Below, piece by piece: positions 6,146-14,305 of a stretch of 14,431 bases of DNA. The first letter of the stretch is position 1; every line of letters starts with the position of its first letter. Origin of the DNA: Alphaproteobacteria bacterium (GTDB lineage: Bacteria > Pseudomonadota > Alphaproteobacteria > RF32 > CAG-239); NCBI GenBank assembly GCA_017650255.1, contig JAGCFG010000023.1, positions 1 to 14,431 on the forward strand, in the 5' to 3' direction. The position numbers were made by a program, and so were the translations under genes. The notes beneath the pieces are model-generated. The model searched no databases. It saw only the letters and a program-made list of their open reading frames with translations, and was not told the origin of the DNA.

Positions 6146-8798
6146 TTGAAAAGTTCTTTATTATCCGTTCAAGTTCATATTCTTCCAAAACTTCGGGCAA
6201 AACAACACCGTCAGGAGCAAGAGGACTGAAAAGCACATAAAATGGCAGTCCGCTGCGCTGATGTTTTTTCATAAACGCAAGAACTTCTTTATCATAATTG
6301 GTCCAATCAATGTTTATGCTTTCTACTCCCAAAGATTGCATTGCGGCTTGGAATGTAGGCAAATTGAGAGTGGTAAAATTGTTATAGTGACAGGTTAGGC
6401 ACCAATCTGCTCCGACAGAGACAAGAACTGTTTTTCCGTTTTTTACATATTGATCAATTTTTTCCAATGCTGTGCCAGCTTCGATAGTTGACTGAACTTT
6501 TTCATAGTGGCGAATATAAGCCATTTTACCATCTATAAGAGATGTAATGAATAAGACACCTACAATAACAAGCAGAAAAATTTTGATGCGTTTTTTGACG
6601 TAATTATTGAGTGCCTCGTTTCTGTCATATTCCAACTCTGAGTTTAGGGACATTAACCAAAGCAAAATTGTGCTTAAAAAGGTATAAATACCAAGCCTTA
6701 TCACAAAATATGCATCTGTCTGCGCCAAAATTACGGAAAATAGCCAAGCAATGGTCAACAAAAGCATTAAGGCCATTATGCGGTTTAGGGTTTGCATCCA
6801 TGGGCCGGGAGTGGGCATAATTTCTATAAATTTCGGGAAAATACAAAAGATTATATAGGGCAGTGATAAACCAAGTGCTACCGACATTATTATGCTGTAT
6901 ATGTCGACAATGCTTCCTGATAGAGCAAAACCAATCGCAGTTCCAAGATATGGGGCCGTACAAGGAGTTGACATTAAGACAGCCAAAGTACCGGTCAAAA
7001 AGTGTATTGTTTGCTCGGATTTGATGGGTTTTAGGACTTTTTGTTGCAGATATGACGGAAATTCGATTTTTATTATTCCGCAGACCATCAACCAAAAGAT
7101 GAGAACGGCAAAAATTATGGTTATTAAGAAATAAGGATTTTGAAATTGCATTCCCCAACCGATGTTCATCCCTATATACTTGAGAAAAGCCAAAAATGTG
7201 GCCAAAATTAAAAAGCTGAGAAAAATGCCCAATGTGGTATAACCAAAGTTTTTTCTTACATTTTTCGGACGGGTGGCACCAAATTTGGTGAGAGAAAAAA
7301 TCTTGATTGCCAGAACAGGAAAGACACAGGGCATAAAGTTAAGGATTAAACCGCCCAAAACGGCTAAAAAGATTAGTTTCAAATTAATTTTTTCGGCCAG
7401 AGGTATGGTTGGAAGTCTTGTGGAGGCGCCTTCTTCAAAAGAATAATAGATGTTTTTGTTGATGATTAAAAATATTTCAAATTCTTTATTGTCGAGCTTG
7501 ATATCTTTTTGAATTGGGATAAAACGAATTACGGCTTTTTTGTTGTCTATTGAAATGCGTGGAGTTTCAAAAGCAATTCTATCTTCGCTGTTGATGTATA
7601 CACTCAACTTGTTGATTTTCTTTTTTGAAGTTAGGGAAACTTCCAGAATCTGCGAATCATCGGAAATTGTTTTTATGCCGAAGCTATCAATTTGCAATTT
7701 GCCATAATCCGATTGGAGTTTATTCATGTGGCTTTGATACACAAAAGTTTCGACAGCACTGTTTTCTACTTCGTTGTTTTCGACCATAAGTTCCGGAGAA
7801 AAATGTTTGCTCTCGCATTGATTTTCTTGATTACAAACATCAAAAGTTATATCTGCCTTGATGTGTACTGGGGCATCAGTATTTTCGGGATAAAAAGTTA
7901 CGGGAATTGCGGTTTTGTAAGCATAAACACTTCTATCGATATTGTCAGGCATAATCAGTCTTATGGGAAAAGGAAGGAAAACCTCCCAATTTTTTAGGTT
8001 TTCAGAGCCCTCAAAGCTGATTTGCGGTTTTGAATAAAGTCCGTCATTTGCCACAACATATTTATCAATGGGGATAATAATATCAATGACTCCTCTAATT
8101 TTTTCGATACCTTTTGCATTGGTAAATTCTGAGAGTATACGAGTATCAATGTCGTCAGCCGTGTACCAGTTGCCGATACCTTGCATGCCGGTCAAAGGGC
8201 TTGGATACAACACATCATAAAACGGCAATTTTTTCCACTCGAGTTTTCCGACAATGTTAACAAGTCCCTCAAAAGTGCGTTTGTTTTCGTCGATATCTTT
8301 TTGAAATTTTGCAACTACAGATTTTATATCTCGGGCAGAATTAGTATATGGCACAACGCTTTTTATATCGGTAATAAGTACGCCTCCGTCTTTGTTTTCA
8401 ATATATTCTCTGGGTTCTTCAAGGTTTGCGTATTCCGAGTCTTCAAAAACTACAGGAGGGTTTTCCGGCATTAAAAATTTTGTCTGATATTTTTTATATA
8501 AGTCATATGCATAGTAGTAAAAATTCAGTCCTTTGCGAATATAGTTCTGCATCTTTTCCTGCTCTTGCTCGCTAAGTTCAGGAAAAAAACGACTTACATC
8601 CTCGCTCATATCCTCATTTATTTTATCTTCGGGATATTTGTCATAAAAATATTTTGTAATAAGGGCAATGTTATCAAGTTTTTCTTTTAAGGTATGTTCT
8701 TCAAAAGTTTTTTCCGGAGAAAAAATTATTTCTGCGGCATTTGCGGGGCCTAAGATAAAAAACAGGGAAAAAAGTAAAATTAATGTGATTTTTTTCAT
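6123..8798 (-). CDS. dsbD: DsbD-like thiol:disulfide interchange protein with long N-terminal extension, 891 aa
   Basis: An inner-membrane protein that passes electrons from cytoplasmic thioredoxin to periplasmic thiol proteins. Residues 1-21 are a signal peptide (hydrophobic [12 protein letters not shown] ending ANA). All six DsbD redox cysteines can be assigned: C322/C328 in the periplasmic N-terminal domain (CX5C as in E. coli C103/C109), C491 in [13 protein letters not shown] and C613 in [10 protein letters not shown] of the membrane domain (122 residues apart, as in E. coli C163/C285), and C800/C803 in the C-terminal thioredoxin domain (ADWCLTC). About eight membrane spans lie between ~474 and 755. 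The protein is some 325 residues longer than E. coli DsbD (565). The excess is N-terminal (22 to ~240), acidic and tyrosine-rich, with no family I recognise. ScsB-type proteins also have enlarged N-terminal parts, so a copper-resistance or Scs-like role is an alternative. Divergent from yqgE; no strong ribosome binding site seen. Confidence 0.9.
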   Translation of the reverse strand: MKKITLILLFSLFFILGPANAAEIIFSPEKTFEEHTLKEKLDNIALITKYFYDKYPEDKINEDMSEDVSRFFPELSEQEQEKMQNYIRKGLNFYYYAYDLYKKYQTKFLMPENPPVVFEDSEYANLEEPREYIENKDGGVLITDIKSVVPYTNSARDIKSVVAKFQKDIDENKRTFEGLVNIVGKLEWKKLPFYDVLYPSPLTGMQGIGNWYTADDIDTRILSEFTNAKGIEKIRGVIDIIIPIDKYVVANDGLYSKPQISFEGSENLKNWEVFLPFPIRLIMPDNIDRSVYAYKTAIPVTFYPENTDAPVHIKADITFDVCNQENQCESKHFSPELMVENNEVENSAVETFVYQSHMNKLQSDYGKLQIDSFGIKTISDDSQILEVSLTSKKKINKLSVYINSEDRIAFETPRISIDNKKAVIRFIPIQKDIKLDNKEFEIFLIINKNIYYSFEEGASTRLPTIPLAEKINLKLIFLAVLGGLILNFMPCVFPVLAIKIFSLTKFGATRPKNVRKNFGYTTLGIFLSFLILATFLAFLKYIGMNIGWGMQFQNPYFLITIIFAVLIFWLMVCGIIKIEFPSYLQQKVLKPIKSEQTIHFLTGTLAVLMSTPCTAPYLGTAIGFALSGSIVDIYSIIMSVALGLSLPYIIFCIFPKFIEIMPTPGPWMQTLNRIMALMLLLTIAWLFSVILAQTDAYFVIRLGIYTFLSTILLWLMSLNSELEYDRNEALNNYVKKRIKIFLLVIVGVLFITSLIDGKMAYIRHYEKVQSTIEAGTALEKIDQYVKNGKTVLVSVGADWCLTCHYNNFTTLNLPTFQAAMQSLGVESINIDWTNYDKEVLAFMKKHQRSGLPFYVLFSPLAPDGVVLPEVLEEYELERIIKNFSITQPTTK

Positions 8799-8840
8799 TT
8801 ATTGCCGTATAAAAGGTTTAAAAGTACAAGATTTTGTGTT

Positions 8841-8850
8841 ATTATATAAT
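8841..8850. promoter_or_regulatory. Palindromic -10-like element between the dsbD-like gene and yqgE
   Basis: ATTATATAAT is a perfect palindrome, so TATAAT occurs on both strands in the 88-bp divergent gap. No convincing -35 is found at 16-18 bp on either side, so a promoter here is only possible. Confidence 0.3.
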
Positions 8851-8886
8851 ACAGTTGTTTAATAAATGGTATAGCGAGGAGAAAAA

Positions 8887-9447
8887 ATGGATAAGGATTA
8901 TCTTGTAGGCAAATGTCTTGTTGCTATGCCAAATCTTGACGATACTCTTTTTTCACACAGTGTAGTTTATGTGTGTTCTCATGGTGAAGACGGAGCTATG
9001 GGCTTTATTGTAAACAAGCAGATAAAAGAATTTTATTTTTCAGATTTAATGAATCAGCTTAATATGCCCTATTCTTCTAACTTGGACGGTATTGTCCTGC
9101 ACCAGGGAGGGCCGATAGATCAAATCAGAGGTTTTGTGCTGCACAGCCGCGATTATGACTGCAGGGGAACTCTGCCCATAAATGCCGATTTTGCCATATC
9201 TTCTTCTGTTGAAGTCTTACATGACGTTGCTTTTGGTATCGGTCCTGCATATAATTTGGTTGCTTTGGGCTATAGCAGCTGGGTATCAAAACAGCTGGAG
9301 GGAGAAATTATCAATAACGATTGGCTTGTGACCGAGGCTTCGATAGATTTGCTTTTTAAGACTCCGGATAATGACAAATGGCAAAAGGCTGTTGATGAGC
9401 TTGGTTTTGACATTAAGGATTTGTCATTGCGAACAGGCCGGGCTTAA
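8887..9447 (+). CDS. yqgE: YqgE/AlgH family protein (UPF0301)
   Basis: The family signature is clear: an LVGKCLVAMPNLDDTLFSHS opening (where the family usually has LIAMP-x-M-x-D-x-x-F), YVCSHGEDGAMGFIVNK, HQGGPIDQIRGFVLHS, and a C-terminal region with GYSSWVSKQLEGEI. The 186-residue length is typical. The protein is cytoplasmic. In Pseudomonas AlgH was linked to alginate regulation, but the biochemical function of the family is not settled. The start is supported by AGGAG (8877-8881) 5 nt before the ATG. It stands alone: divergent from the dsbD-like gene and about 94 bp ahead of the DXS-like gene with no terminator between them, so some read-through is possible. Confidence 0.95.
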   Translation: MDKDYLVGKCLVAMPNLDDTLFSHSVVYVCSHGEDGAMGFIVNKQIKEFYFSDLMNQLNMPYSSNLDGIVLHQGGPIDQIRGFVLHSRDYDCRGTLPINADFAISSSVEVLHDVAFGIGPAYNLVALGYSSWVSKQLEGEIINNDWLVTEASIDLLFKTPDNDKWQKAVDELGFDIKDLSLRTGRA

Positions 9448-9541
9448 AATATTTTTTGCTTGATAAAATGTAAAAAAGTCTTGATTTTCAATGCACTTAG
9501 ATAACTATTTAAATAGATTTTTTATTAGAAAAGGAAAACTT

Positions 9542-11305
9542 ATGTACGACGTATTAAAGACCATCAATTCACCGGCTGATGTAAAAAAGCTGAATAATAA
9601 AGATTTGGAAATTTTGGCAGAAGATATTCGCGAAGCCTTGTTTAATCGCCTGACAAAAGTCGGCGGTCACTTCGGCCCTAATTTCGGAATTGTAGAAGCA
9701 GAGATTGCAATGCACTATGTCTTTAATTCGCCGGAAGATAAGTTTGTTTTTGATGTTTCGCACCAGAGCTATCCTCACAAAATGCTAACCGGGCGTAAAA
9801 ACGGTTATATTGATGATGACTGTTTTAGTGAAGATTCAGGATATACAAATCCAGATGAAAGTGTGCATGATTGGTTTAATGTGGGGCATACTTCGACCTC
9901 AATTTCTTTGGCAACAGGTTTGGCAAAAGCTCGCGATTTGCGCGGCGGCAAAGAAAATGTGGTTGCGCTTATAGGAGATGGTTCTCTGACAGGCGGAGAG
10001 GCTTTGGAAGGACTGGATTTTGTCGGCTCGGAGCTGAAATCTAATTTTATCATTATTGTCAATGATAATCAGCAATGTATTGCAGAAGGGCACTGCGGAA
10101 TTTATCATCATCTGGAAGAATTGCGCAAAACCGACGGCAAATCACAGAACAATTTTTTCAAGGCCCTAGGACTGGACTATGTTTATGAGAAAAACGGCAA
10201 TGATATTCTGGCGATGATTAAGGTTTTACAAAAGGTGAAAGATATTGACCATCCGATTGTAGTGCATATTAATACCCAAAAAGGAAAAGGCTATAAACTT
10301 GCCGAAGAAAATCGTGAGGCTTGGCACTGGTGTATGCCTTTTGACAGAAAGACCGGAAAATGGAATTTTGAGTTTCCGAGTGAGACTTATACAAGTTTGA
10401 CTGCTGAGTATATTATGAACAAAGCCGCAAAAGATAAAGATTTTGTGGTTATCACACCGGCAATGCCGATGACTGCCGGATTGCTACCGGAATTGAGAGA
10501 AAAACTCAAAGACCAATATGTTGATGTCGGAATTGCGGAAGAACATGCAGTTGCAATGGCTTCAGGGGTTGCAAAAGCCGGCGGAAAACCTTTGGTTGTT
10601 ACGGCGGCAACTTTTATGCAACGGACTTATGATCAAATTTCACAAGATGTGTGCATCAATAACAATCCGGTAACAATATTGCTGAACTATGCTTCTCTTG
10701 AAAGTTTGACAGATGTTACACATTTGGGAATTTTTGCAATTGCAGCTTTTTCCAATATACCAAATTTGGTAGTTTTGGCACCTTCTTCCAAGCAGGAATA
10801 TTTAAATATGCTGGATTGGTCTATTGAACAAAAAGGACATCCGGTAATGATTTTAATCCCCGGAAATGAGGTTACAAATCGTGAGGCTGACAAAGATTAT
10901 GACGTTTTGAATAAATTTAAGGTTGAAAAAAATGGGGAAAAAGTGGCAATTTTGGCGCTTGGAGATTTTTATCAAAGAGGTGAAACCTTGGCTTTTGCCA
11001 TTGAAAAAGAGTTGGGTTTTACCCCGACACTTATTAATCCGCGTTTTGCTTCCGGTGTGGATGAAAAATTGTTGAACGACTTGCTCAAAAATCACCAGAT
11101 GGTGATTACGCTCGAAGATGGCATATTGGATGGCGGATTTGGGCAGAAAATTGCAGCTTTTTATGGCGATAAGGATATAAAAGTCAAAAATTACGGGTTG
11201 AAAAAAGAATTTTATGACCGATATAATCCCAAAGAGCTGCTGAAACAGCTAGGAATGACAAATGAGCAGATTATTGCTGATATTGAAGTAAATATAAATT
11301 TTTAA
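9542..11305 (+). CDS. DXS-like transketolase-family enzyme with altered substrate pocket, 587 aa
   Basis: A thiamine-diphosphate enzyme of the 1-deoxy-D-xylulose-5-phosphate synthase (DXS) type. Numbered from the ATG at 9542, cofactor residues are intact: H43 (GGHFGPNFG), H74 (DVSHQSYPHK), H116 (GHTSTSIS), GDG 145-147 with NDN 174-176, E333 (IAEEHA) and R361 (FMQRTYDQ). H262 (AWHW) corresponds to E. coli H299 and H394 to H431. The residues that hold the substrate phosphate in DXS do not match. E. coli R420 (DRAG) aligns with Y383 (NYAS), the YPRGN arginine R478 aligns with Pro in LIPGN, and D427 aligns with T390, with an Asp one position later. I recall a similar ~580-residue DXS-like subfamily in Firmicutes that do not need DXS. 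I set the start at 9542, after AAGGA (9531-9535); the upstream ATG 9491 adds 17 residues with no site. It pairs with the flavodoxin gene 12 nt downstream. True DXS activity is doubtful. Confidence 0.85.
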   Translation: MYDVLKTINSPADVKKLNNKDLEILAEDIREALFNRLTKVGGHFGPNFGIVEAEIAMHYVFNSPEDKFVFDVSHQSYPHKMLTGRKNGYIDDDCFSEDSGYTNPDESVHDWFNVGHTSTSISLATGLAKARDLRGGKENVVALIGDGSLTGGEALEGLDFVGSELKSNFIIIVNDNQQCIAEGHCGIYHHLEELRKTDGKSQNNFFKALGLDYVYEKNGNDILAMIKVLQKVKDIDHPIVVHINTQKGKGYKLAEENREAWHWCMPFDRKTGKWNFEFPSETYTSLTAEYIMNKAAKDKDFVVITPAMPMTAGLLPELREKLKDQYVDVGIAEEHAVAMASGVAKAGGKPLVVTAATFMQRTYDQISQDVCINNNPVTILLNYASLESLTDVTHLGIFAIAAFSNIPNLVVLAPSSKQEYLNMLDWSIEQKGHPVMILIPGNEVTNREADKDYDVLNKFKVEKNGEKVAILALGDFYQRGETLAFAIEKELGFTPTLINPRFASGVDEKLLNDLLKNHQMVITLEDGILDGGFGQKIAAFYGDKDIKVKNYGLKKEFYDRYNPKELLKQLGMTNEQIIADIEVNINF

Positions 11306-11317
11306 GGAGATTGTGCT

Positions 11318-11926
11318 ATGATGAATTTTGTTATTTTTCTATTGATCATTGCCGGTGGATTGGGATTTTTTCACTTGGGCAGAGTGAAGATGAAAAACAA
11401 GGCAGAAATGGCAAAATTTGAAGAAAGAGTAGTATTAAAAGCTGATTTGGGCAAAGTTTTGATTGTTTATTATACTTTGAGCGGCAAAACAAGAGATATT
11501 GTTACGCAAATAGCCAACAAAACCAATGCAGATGTATATGAAATTAGGACAAAAGAGGTATATTCTTCGCCCTCGGTTTATTTGAAAAGCAAAAAGGAAC
11601 TTAAGTCGAAGAATTATCCGGAAATTTTCAAAGATAGCCTGCCTGATGTCAGTAAGTATGATTTTGTTTTTGTCGGCGGTCCGGTTTGGTGGTATACGAT
11701 GGCACCGGCAATGTTCAGCTATTTGAAAGATACGGATTTCGGCGGGGTTAAGGTTGTTCCGTTTTCTACCCAAGGGAGCAATGTCGGCTCATATTTTGAA
11801 GATTTTGCAAAAACGGCAAAAAATGCAAAAATTTTACAAGGCGAGAAATTTAACAACATGGATGAAAGATATCAGCTGCAGGTTTCAAACAAAGTTAATG
11901 CCTGGCTGAACAGACTTTCAAAATAG
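11318..11926 (+). CDS. Flavodoxin-family protein with N-terminal membrane anchor
   Basis: Residues ~3-20 form one hydrophobic helix (FVIFLLIIAGGLGFFHL), followed by a basic stretch, so the protein is probably tethered to the membrane with the flavodoxin domain in the cytoplasm. The domain starts at ~46 with KVLIVYYTLSGKTRDI. TLSGKT matches the FMN-phosphate-binding loop (T-x-S/T-G-x-T). GGPVWWYTMAPAMFSYL (120-136) and PFSTQGSN (148-155) are the other flavin-side loops. It is closest to the Flavodoxin_4-type oxidoreductases (NAD(P)H-quinone or electron-transfer proteins) rather than classical small flavodoxins. AAGGAG (11304-11309) lies 8 nt before the first of two consecutive ATGs. Co-transcription with the DXS-like gene suggests a redox partner or a shared pathway; that is inference. 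Confidence 0.87.
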   Translation: MMNFVIFLLIIAGGLGFFHLGRVKMKNKAEMAKFEERVVLKADLGKVLIVYYTLSGKTRDIVTQIANKTNADVYEIRTKEVYSSPSVYLKSKKELKSKNYPEIFKDSLPDVSKYDFVFVGGPVWWYTMAPAMFSYLKDTDFGGVKVVPFSTQGSNVGSYFEDFAKTAKNAKILQGEKFNNMDERYQLQVSNKVNAWLNRLSK

Positions 11927-11939
11927 ATATATGAAGTAT

Positions 11940-11976
11940 AAAAAAAAAGAGGGGGACTTTGCAGTCACCACCTCTT
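11940..11976 (-). terminator. Intrinsic terminator of the GC-rich orphan
   Basis: On the minus strand AAGAGG-t-GG-t-GACT pairs with AGTCCCCCTCTT around a GCAA tetraloop: 12 bp with two bulged T. A run of nine T follows (the last two stem bases included). On the plus strand there is no U-tract, so it serves the minus-strand gene. The flavodoxin gene has no clear terminator of its own. Confidence 0.8.
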
Positions 11977-11987
11977 GAAAAAAATTC

Positions 11988-12332
11988 TTAACGAAGAAAT
12001 CCGGGTACGGAGAGAATGCGTCCGTTTTCGTCACGGACACAATCTTTATGCCCTGTCGCCGGAGCGACGACGTCGCACCTTCCTTCAATCTGAGCCCTTT
12101 CCAAAACCATCGCCGATACTATATAGTACGTTCCTTCCTTGGGTTCCGGAAGGTCAGTCACAACCCCGAATGACTGGACGGCGATACGATTATCGTCGAA
12201 TTCGGAGATGGTTTGTGCCACCCGAGCCACCGTTCCTGATGGTTCGAAAACCCTGCCATCGTTAAGTTTGATGGCATGAGGCGTGCAGTTGATGAAGTTG
12301 ACGCTGTTGTTGCTCTTGTTGCTGTTCGTCAT
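11988..12332 (-). CDS. Small TPHAI-type protein of unknown function, GC-rich, probably transferred
   Basis: A 114-residue soluble protein with NCTPHAIKLNDGRVFEPSGT near the start, LPEPKEGTYYIVSAMV in the middle and VVAPATGHKDCVRDENGRIL near the end. I recall this pattern (an N-terminal TPH motif, a PSG-x-VAR strand, an EG-x-YYIVS strand, and a VVAPxTG plus VRDxxGRI ending) from small proteins scattered in phages, plasmids and diverse bacterial genomes, with no assigned function. A hand count of 12001-12180 gives about 54% GC against roughly 35-43% in sampled flanking gene segments, so recent acquisition is likely. The codons are unlike the neighbours (many CGA, GCC, TCG). It stands alone, has its own terminator, no clear Shine-Dalgarno and no convincing promoter. 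A phage morphogenesis or metabolic-cargo role cannot be told apart from sequence. Confidence 0.75.
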   Translation of the reverse strand: MTNSNKSNNSVNFINCTPHAIKLNDGRVFEPSGTVARVAQTISEFDDNRIAVQSFGVVTDLPEPKEGTYYIVSAMVLERAQIEGRCDVVAPATGHKDCVRDENGRILSVPGFLR

Positions 12333-12582
12333 AACTAATTTTTTTTAATCTTAAAAAACATCGGAATTTATAACTCTGAGATTTTGTTCCTTATGCTTCT
12401 GATAAATTTTCGGTTGAGTTTTAAATTGCCTCAAGTTCCTTGAACCGAGGTGGACGATTTTGCAACATGTCCAACGATATTTTTTAATCGCCGCAAGGTT
12501 AATTCCTCACTCTACAACCTACTCTTTTTATTTTCTGCATATATCGCAAAAAGTCCGTCATATATTCTTTTGTTTTTTAAGC

Positions 12583-12774
12583 CTCAACGATAAAGTAGCA
12601 TAAATTTTCATCGTTGAGATTAAACATATACCGCCAAAACTTAAAGTTTTGTATGCTCGCGGGGCTATAATCCTTATTGTAATGGAAATTTGTTTGAGAT
12701 GCCACCCTCAAACAACAAGAAGAACATATAACCCGCGAATGCGGTAAAGATAGTTAATAATATATACTGTCTTT
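12583..12774 (+). ncRNA. Candidate structured RNA or dispersed repeat with four successive hairpins
   Basis: Four stems follow one another. First, CTCAACGAT/ATCGTTGAG (12583-12591 with 12610-12618, 9 bp). Second, CAAAAC/GTTTTG around TTAAA (12635-12651), flanked by CCGC (12631-12634) and GCGG (12659-12662). Third, TTGTTTGAG/CTCAAACAA (12690-12698 with 12707-12715, 9 bp, loop ATGCCACC). Fourth, CCGC-GAAT-GCGG (12733-12744), followed by AAAGATAGT/ACTGTCTTT (12746-12754 with 12766-12774, 9 bp with one wobble pair). The wobble in the last stem favours the plus strand as the transcribed one. It matches no RNA family I know; tmRNA, RNase P, SRP RNA and T-box hallmarks are absent. It may be a small RNA, a tyrS leader or a repeat element. 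No U-tract terminator follows. Confidence 0.4.
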
Positions 12775-12852
12775 AATATGTTTAGAATTTTAATATACCA
12801 CATTTTTGTATCCATAACAATAAAAATCGTATTTCTAATTTGCTGAAATTTC

Positions 12853-12881
12853 TTGAATTTTTATTTTGAGTTTGCTAGAAT
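12853..12881 (+). promoter_or_regulatory. tyrS: Promoter of tyrS
   Basis: TTGAAT (12853-12858), a 17-bp spacer and TAGAAT (12876-12881), preceded by TGC, which makes an extended -10. The predicted start is near 12888, about 24 nt before the ATG, with AAGG (12901-12904) 7 nt upstream of it. Confidence 0.7.
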
Positions 12882-12911
12882 TGCCCGAGTTTCAATAAGA
12901 AAGGTTTAACA

Positions 12912-14165
12912 ATGTCATTTTTTGATTATTTGAATGAGCGCGGCTATGTATATCAGGTCACAAATGAGGCTGAAGTAAAGAAAAGTATTGACGGAGATAA
13001 GCCGATTACTTTTTATTTGGGCATTGATCCAACAGCAGACAGTCTGCATATCGGGCACTTTTTTGCTTTGATGATGTTTCGTTTGTTGCAAAATCGCGGT
13101 CACCATGGGATTTTGGTAGTTGGGGGAGCAACGGCTTTGGTCGGTGACCCGACAGGAAAATCTGATATGCGTAAAATGATGACCAAAGAAGCTGTGGCTC
13201 ATAATGTGGCCGAAGTCAAAGAATTGGCAAAACGTTTTATCAAGACGGACGGAGATAATCCGGCACTGATTTTAGATAATTCGGAATGGATTAATCAGCA
13301 CAGCTACGTAGATTTTTTGCGAATGGTCGGTGTGCATTTTAATGTGGCAAAAATGCTGGCTTCAGAGGCATATTCTAAACGTATGGAAAACGGAGGACTT
13401 ACCTTTTTGGAAATGGGGTATATGCTGATGCAGGCTTATGATTTTGTATACCTTAATCGCAAATACGGCTGTACTTTGGAAATCGGTGGTTCTGACCAAT
13501 GGGGTAACATTGTGGCAGGAACGGAACTTAGCCGGAAGATGAATATTCATGATGAAGGAAAATCGCATGAAGAACGTCCGGATACTTTCGGACTTACTTG
13601 TCCGCTTTTGATGACCAAAGAAGGCAAAAAAATGGGCAAAACAGAAAGCGGTACTCTTTGGGTGGCACGTGATAAAACCACGCCTTATGCTTTTTATCAA
13701 TATTTTTACAATACGGACGATGCCGATACCGAAATGTTGCTAAAGCTGTTTACGGATATTCCGAGTGATGAAATTGAGTCTTTGTGCAAAAATGATATTG
13801 TTGCGGCAAAGAAGCGAATGGCTTTTGAAGTTACAAAACTGGTACACGGAGAAGATGAGGCCAATAGGGCTGTAGAAGCATCTAAAGCTCTTTTTGCAGA
13901 AGGAACTGATATGTCCGATGTGCCGACAGCGCAGTTGGAGAAAACGGCTTTGGATGGTGGTATGGGTATTTTGGATTTGGTGACAAAAGTCGGTTTTATT
14001 CCTTCTAAGGGTGAAGCAAAACGTTTGATACAACAAGGAGGCCTCTCTTTGAATGGAAAGCGAGTTTCTGCACCGGAGCAAAAAATCAGTATCACTGAGG
14101 TGGAAAATGATGCTCTGCTTCTCCAAAAGGGCAAAAAGAATTTTTTGCGTGTAGTGCTAAAGTGA
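12912..14165 (+). CDS. tyrS: Tyrosyl-tRNA synthetase
   Basis: A class I aminoacyl-tRNA synthetase that charges tRNA-Tyr in the cytoplasm. The Rossmann core has HIGH at 46-49 (DSLHIGHFFAL), the tyrosine-binding LMQAYDFVYL (172-181) and GGSDQWGNI (192-200), and the second signature KMGKT (240-244, the TyrRS form of KMSKS). The C-terminal ~65 residues are an S4 RNA-binding domain (GEAKRLIQQGGLSLNGKRV), which binds the long variable arm. At 417 residues it is the standard bacterial TyrS length and complete. It is monocistronic: its own promoter lies just upstream and tRNA-derived repeats follow 15 bp after the stop. No T-box leader or other known attenuator was seen. Confidence 0.98.
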   Translation: MSFFDYLNERGYVYQVTNEAEVKKSIDGDKPITFYLGIDPTADSLHIGHFFALMMFRLLQNRGHHGILVVGGATALVGDPTGKSDMRKMMTKEAVAHNVAEVKELAKRFIKTDGDNPALILDNSEWINQHSYVDFLRMVGVHFNVAKMLASEAYSKRMENGGLTFLEMGYMLMQAYDFVYLNRKYGCTLEIGGSDQWGNIVAGTELSRKMNIHDEGKSHEERPDTFGLTCPLLMTKEGKKMGKTESGTLWVARDKTTPYAFYQYFYNTDDADTEMLLKLFTDIPSDEIESLCKNDIVAAKKRMAFEVTKLVHGEDEANRAVEASKALFAEGTDMSDVPTAQLEKTALDGGMGILDLVTKVGFIPSKGEAKRLIQQGGLSLNGKRVSAPEQKISITEVENDALLLQKGKKNFLRVVLK

Positions 14166-14179
14166 TTATACCTTAGGAA

Positions 14180-14200
14180 TATGGTCGGGACTATAGGATT
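14180..14200 (-). repeat. Partial second copy of the tRNA-Pro 3' end (att-like direct repeat)
   Basis: This 21-nt stretch is identical to 14344-14364, which covers the 3' end of the intact tRNA-Pro: the CCA, acceptor strand and T stem up to the T loop, plus 2 flanking bases. It is in the same orientation, 143 bp downstream of the tRNA end in the tRNA direction. An intact tRNA plus a partial 3' copy is the geometry left by integration at a tRNA 3' end. Confidence 0.8.
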
Positions 14201-14264
14201 ACTTCGTTCACTTCGGCAATAGGCAATGCCCACCGGCGTATTTTCATCCGCCTTTGCCTTGTAG

Positions 14265-14290
14265 TCGAACCTACTTCTTCGTAGGTTCGA
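14265..14290. repeat. Hairpin made of two inverted tRNA-Pro T-arm copies
   Basis: TCGAACCTAC (14265-14274) and GTAGGTTCGA (14281-14290) form a perfect 10-bp stem with loop TTCTTC. Each arm equals the T-arm segment of the neighbouring tRNA-Pro. The right arm, extended to CGTAGGTTCGAAT (14280-14292), is an exact 13-bp inverted copy of 14362-14374 inside that tRNA. Confidence 0.8.
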
Positions 14291-14305
14291 ATGAATCTCA
14301 TATTT

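Larger units (their letters stand above)
12333..12911. other. 579-bp intergenic region between the GC-rich orphan and tyrS
   Basis: No convincing protein-coding gene lies here on either strand. The first half is AT-rich with short hairpins: TCAAG/CTTGA around TTC inside a CC/GG pair (12429-12450), TGGAC/GTCCA (12451-12473), and AGGTT/AACCT followed by a T-rich stretch (~12497-12530). The middle has four successive hairpins described separately (12583-12774). The last ~60 bp hold the tyrS promoter. A weak TTGCAA (12460-12465) and TTTAAT (12483-12488) pair with a 17-bp spacer could start a plus-strand RNA running through the hairpins, but it is far from consensus. Confidence 0.6.

Noticed and set aside
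6625..7158. 177-aa minus-strand ORF inside the dsbD-like gene
   Set aside because: It is an alternate frame of the membrane domain; the main frame carries all DsbD motifs.
9491..9541. Upstream ATG start for the DXS-like gene
   Set aside because: It has no ribosome binding site, the 17 extra residues are not DXS-like, and AAGGA precedes ATG 9542.
12690..12715. GCCACC in a hairpin loop suggested a cobalamin riboswitch fragment
   Set aside because: The B12 box and flanking stems are missing, and the downstream gene is tyrS.
12604..12747. Plus-strand open frame ending CHPQTTRRTYNPRMR
   Set aside because: Only 47 codons, its only in-frame ATG is at 12682, no ribosome binding site, and it coincides with the hairpins; kept as structured DNA or RNA instead.
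12333..12911. Possible T-box or tmRNA, RNase P or SRP RNA before tyrS
   Set aside because: None of their conserved core sequences were found on either strand.
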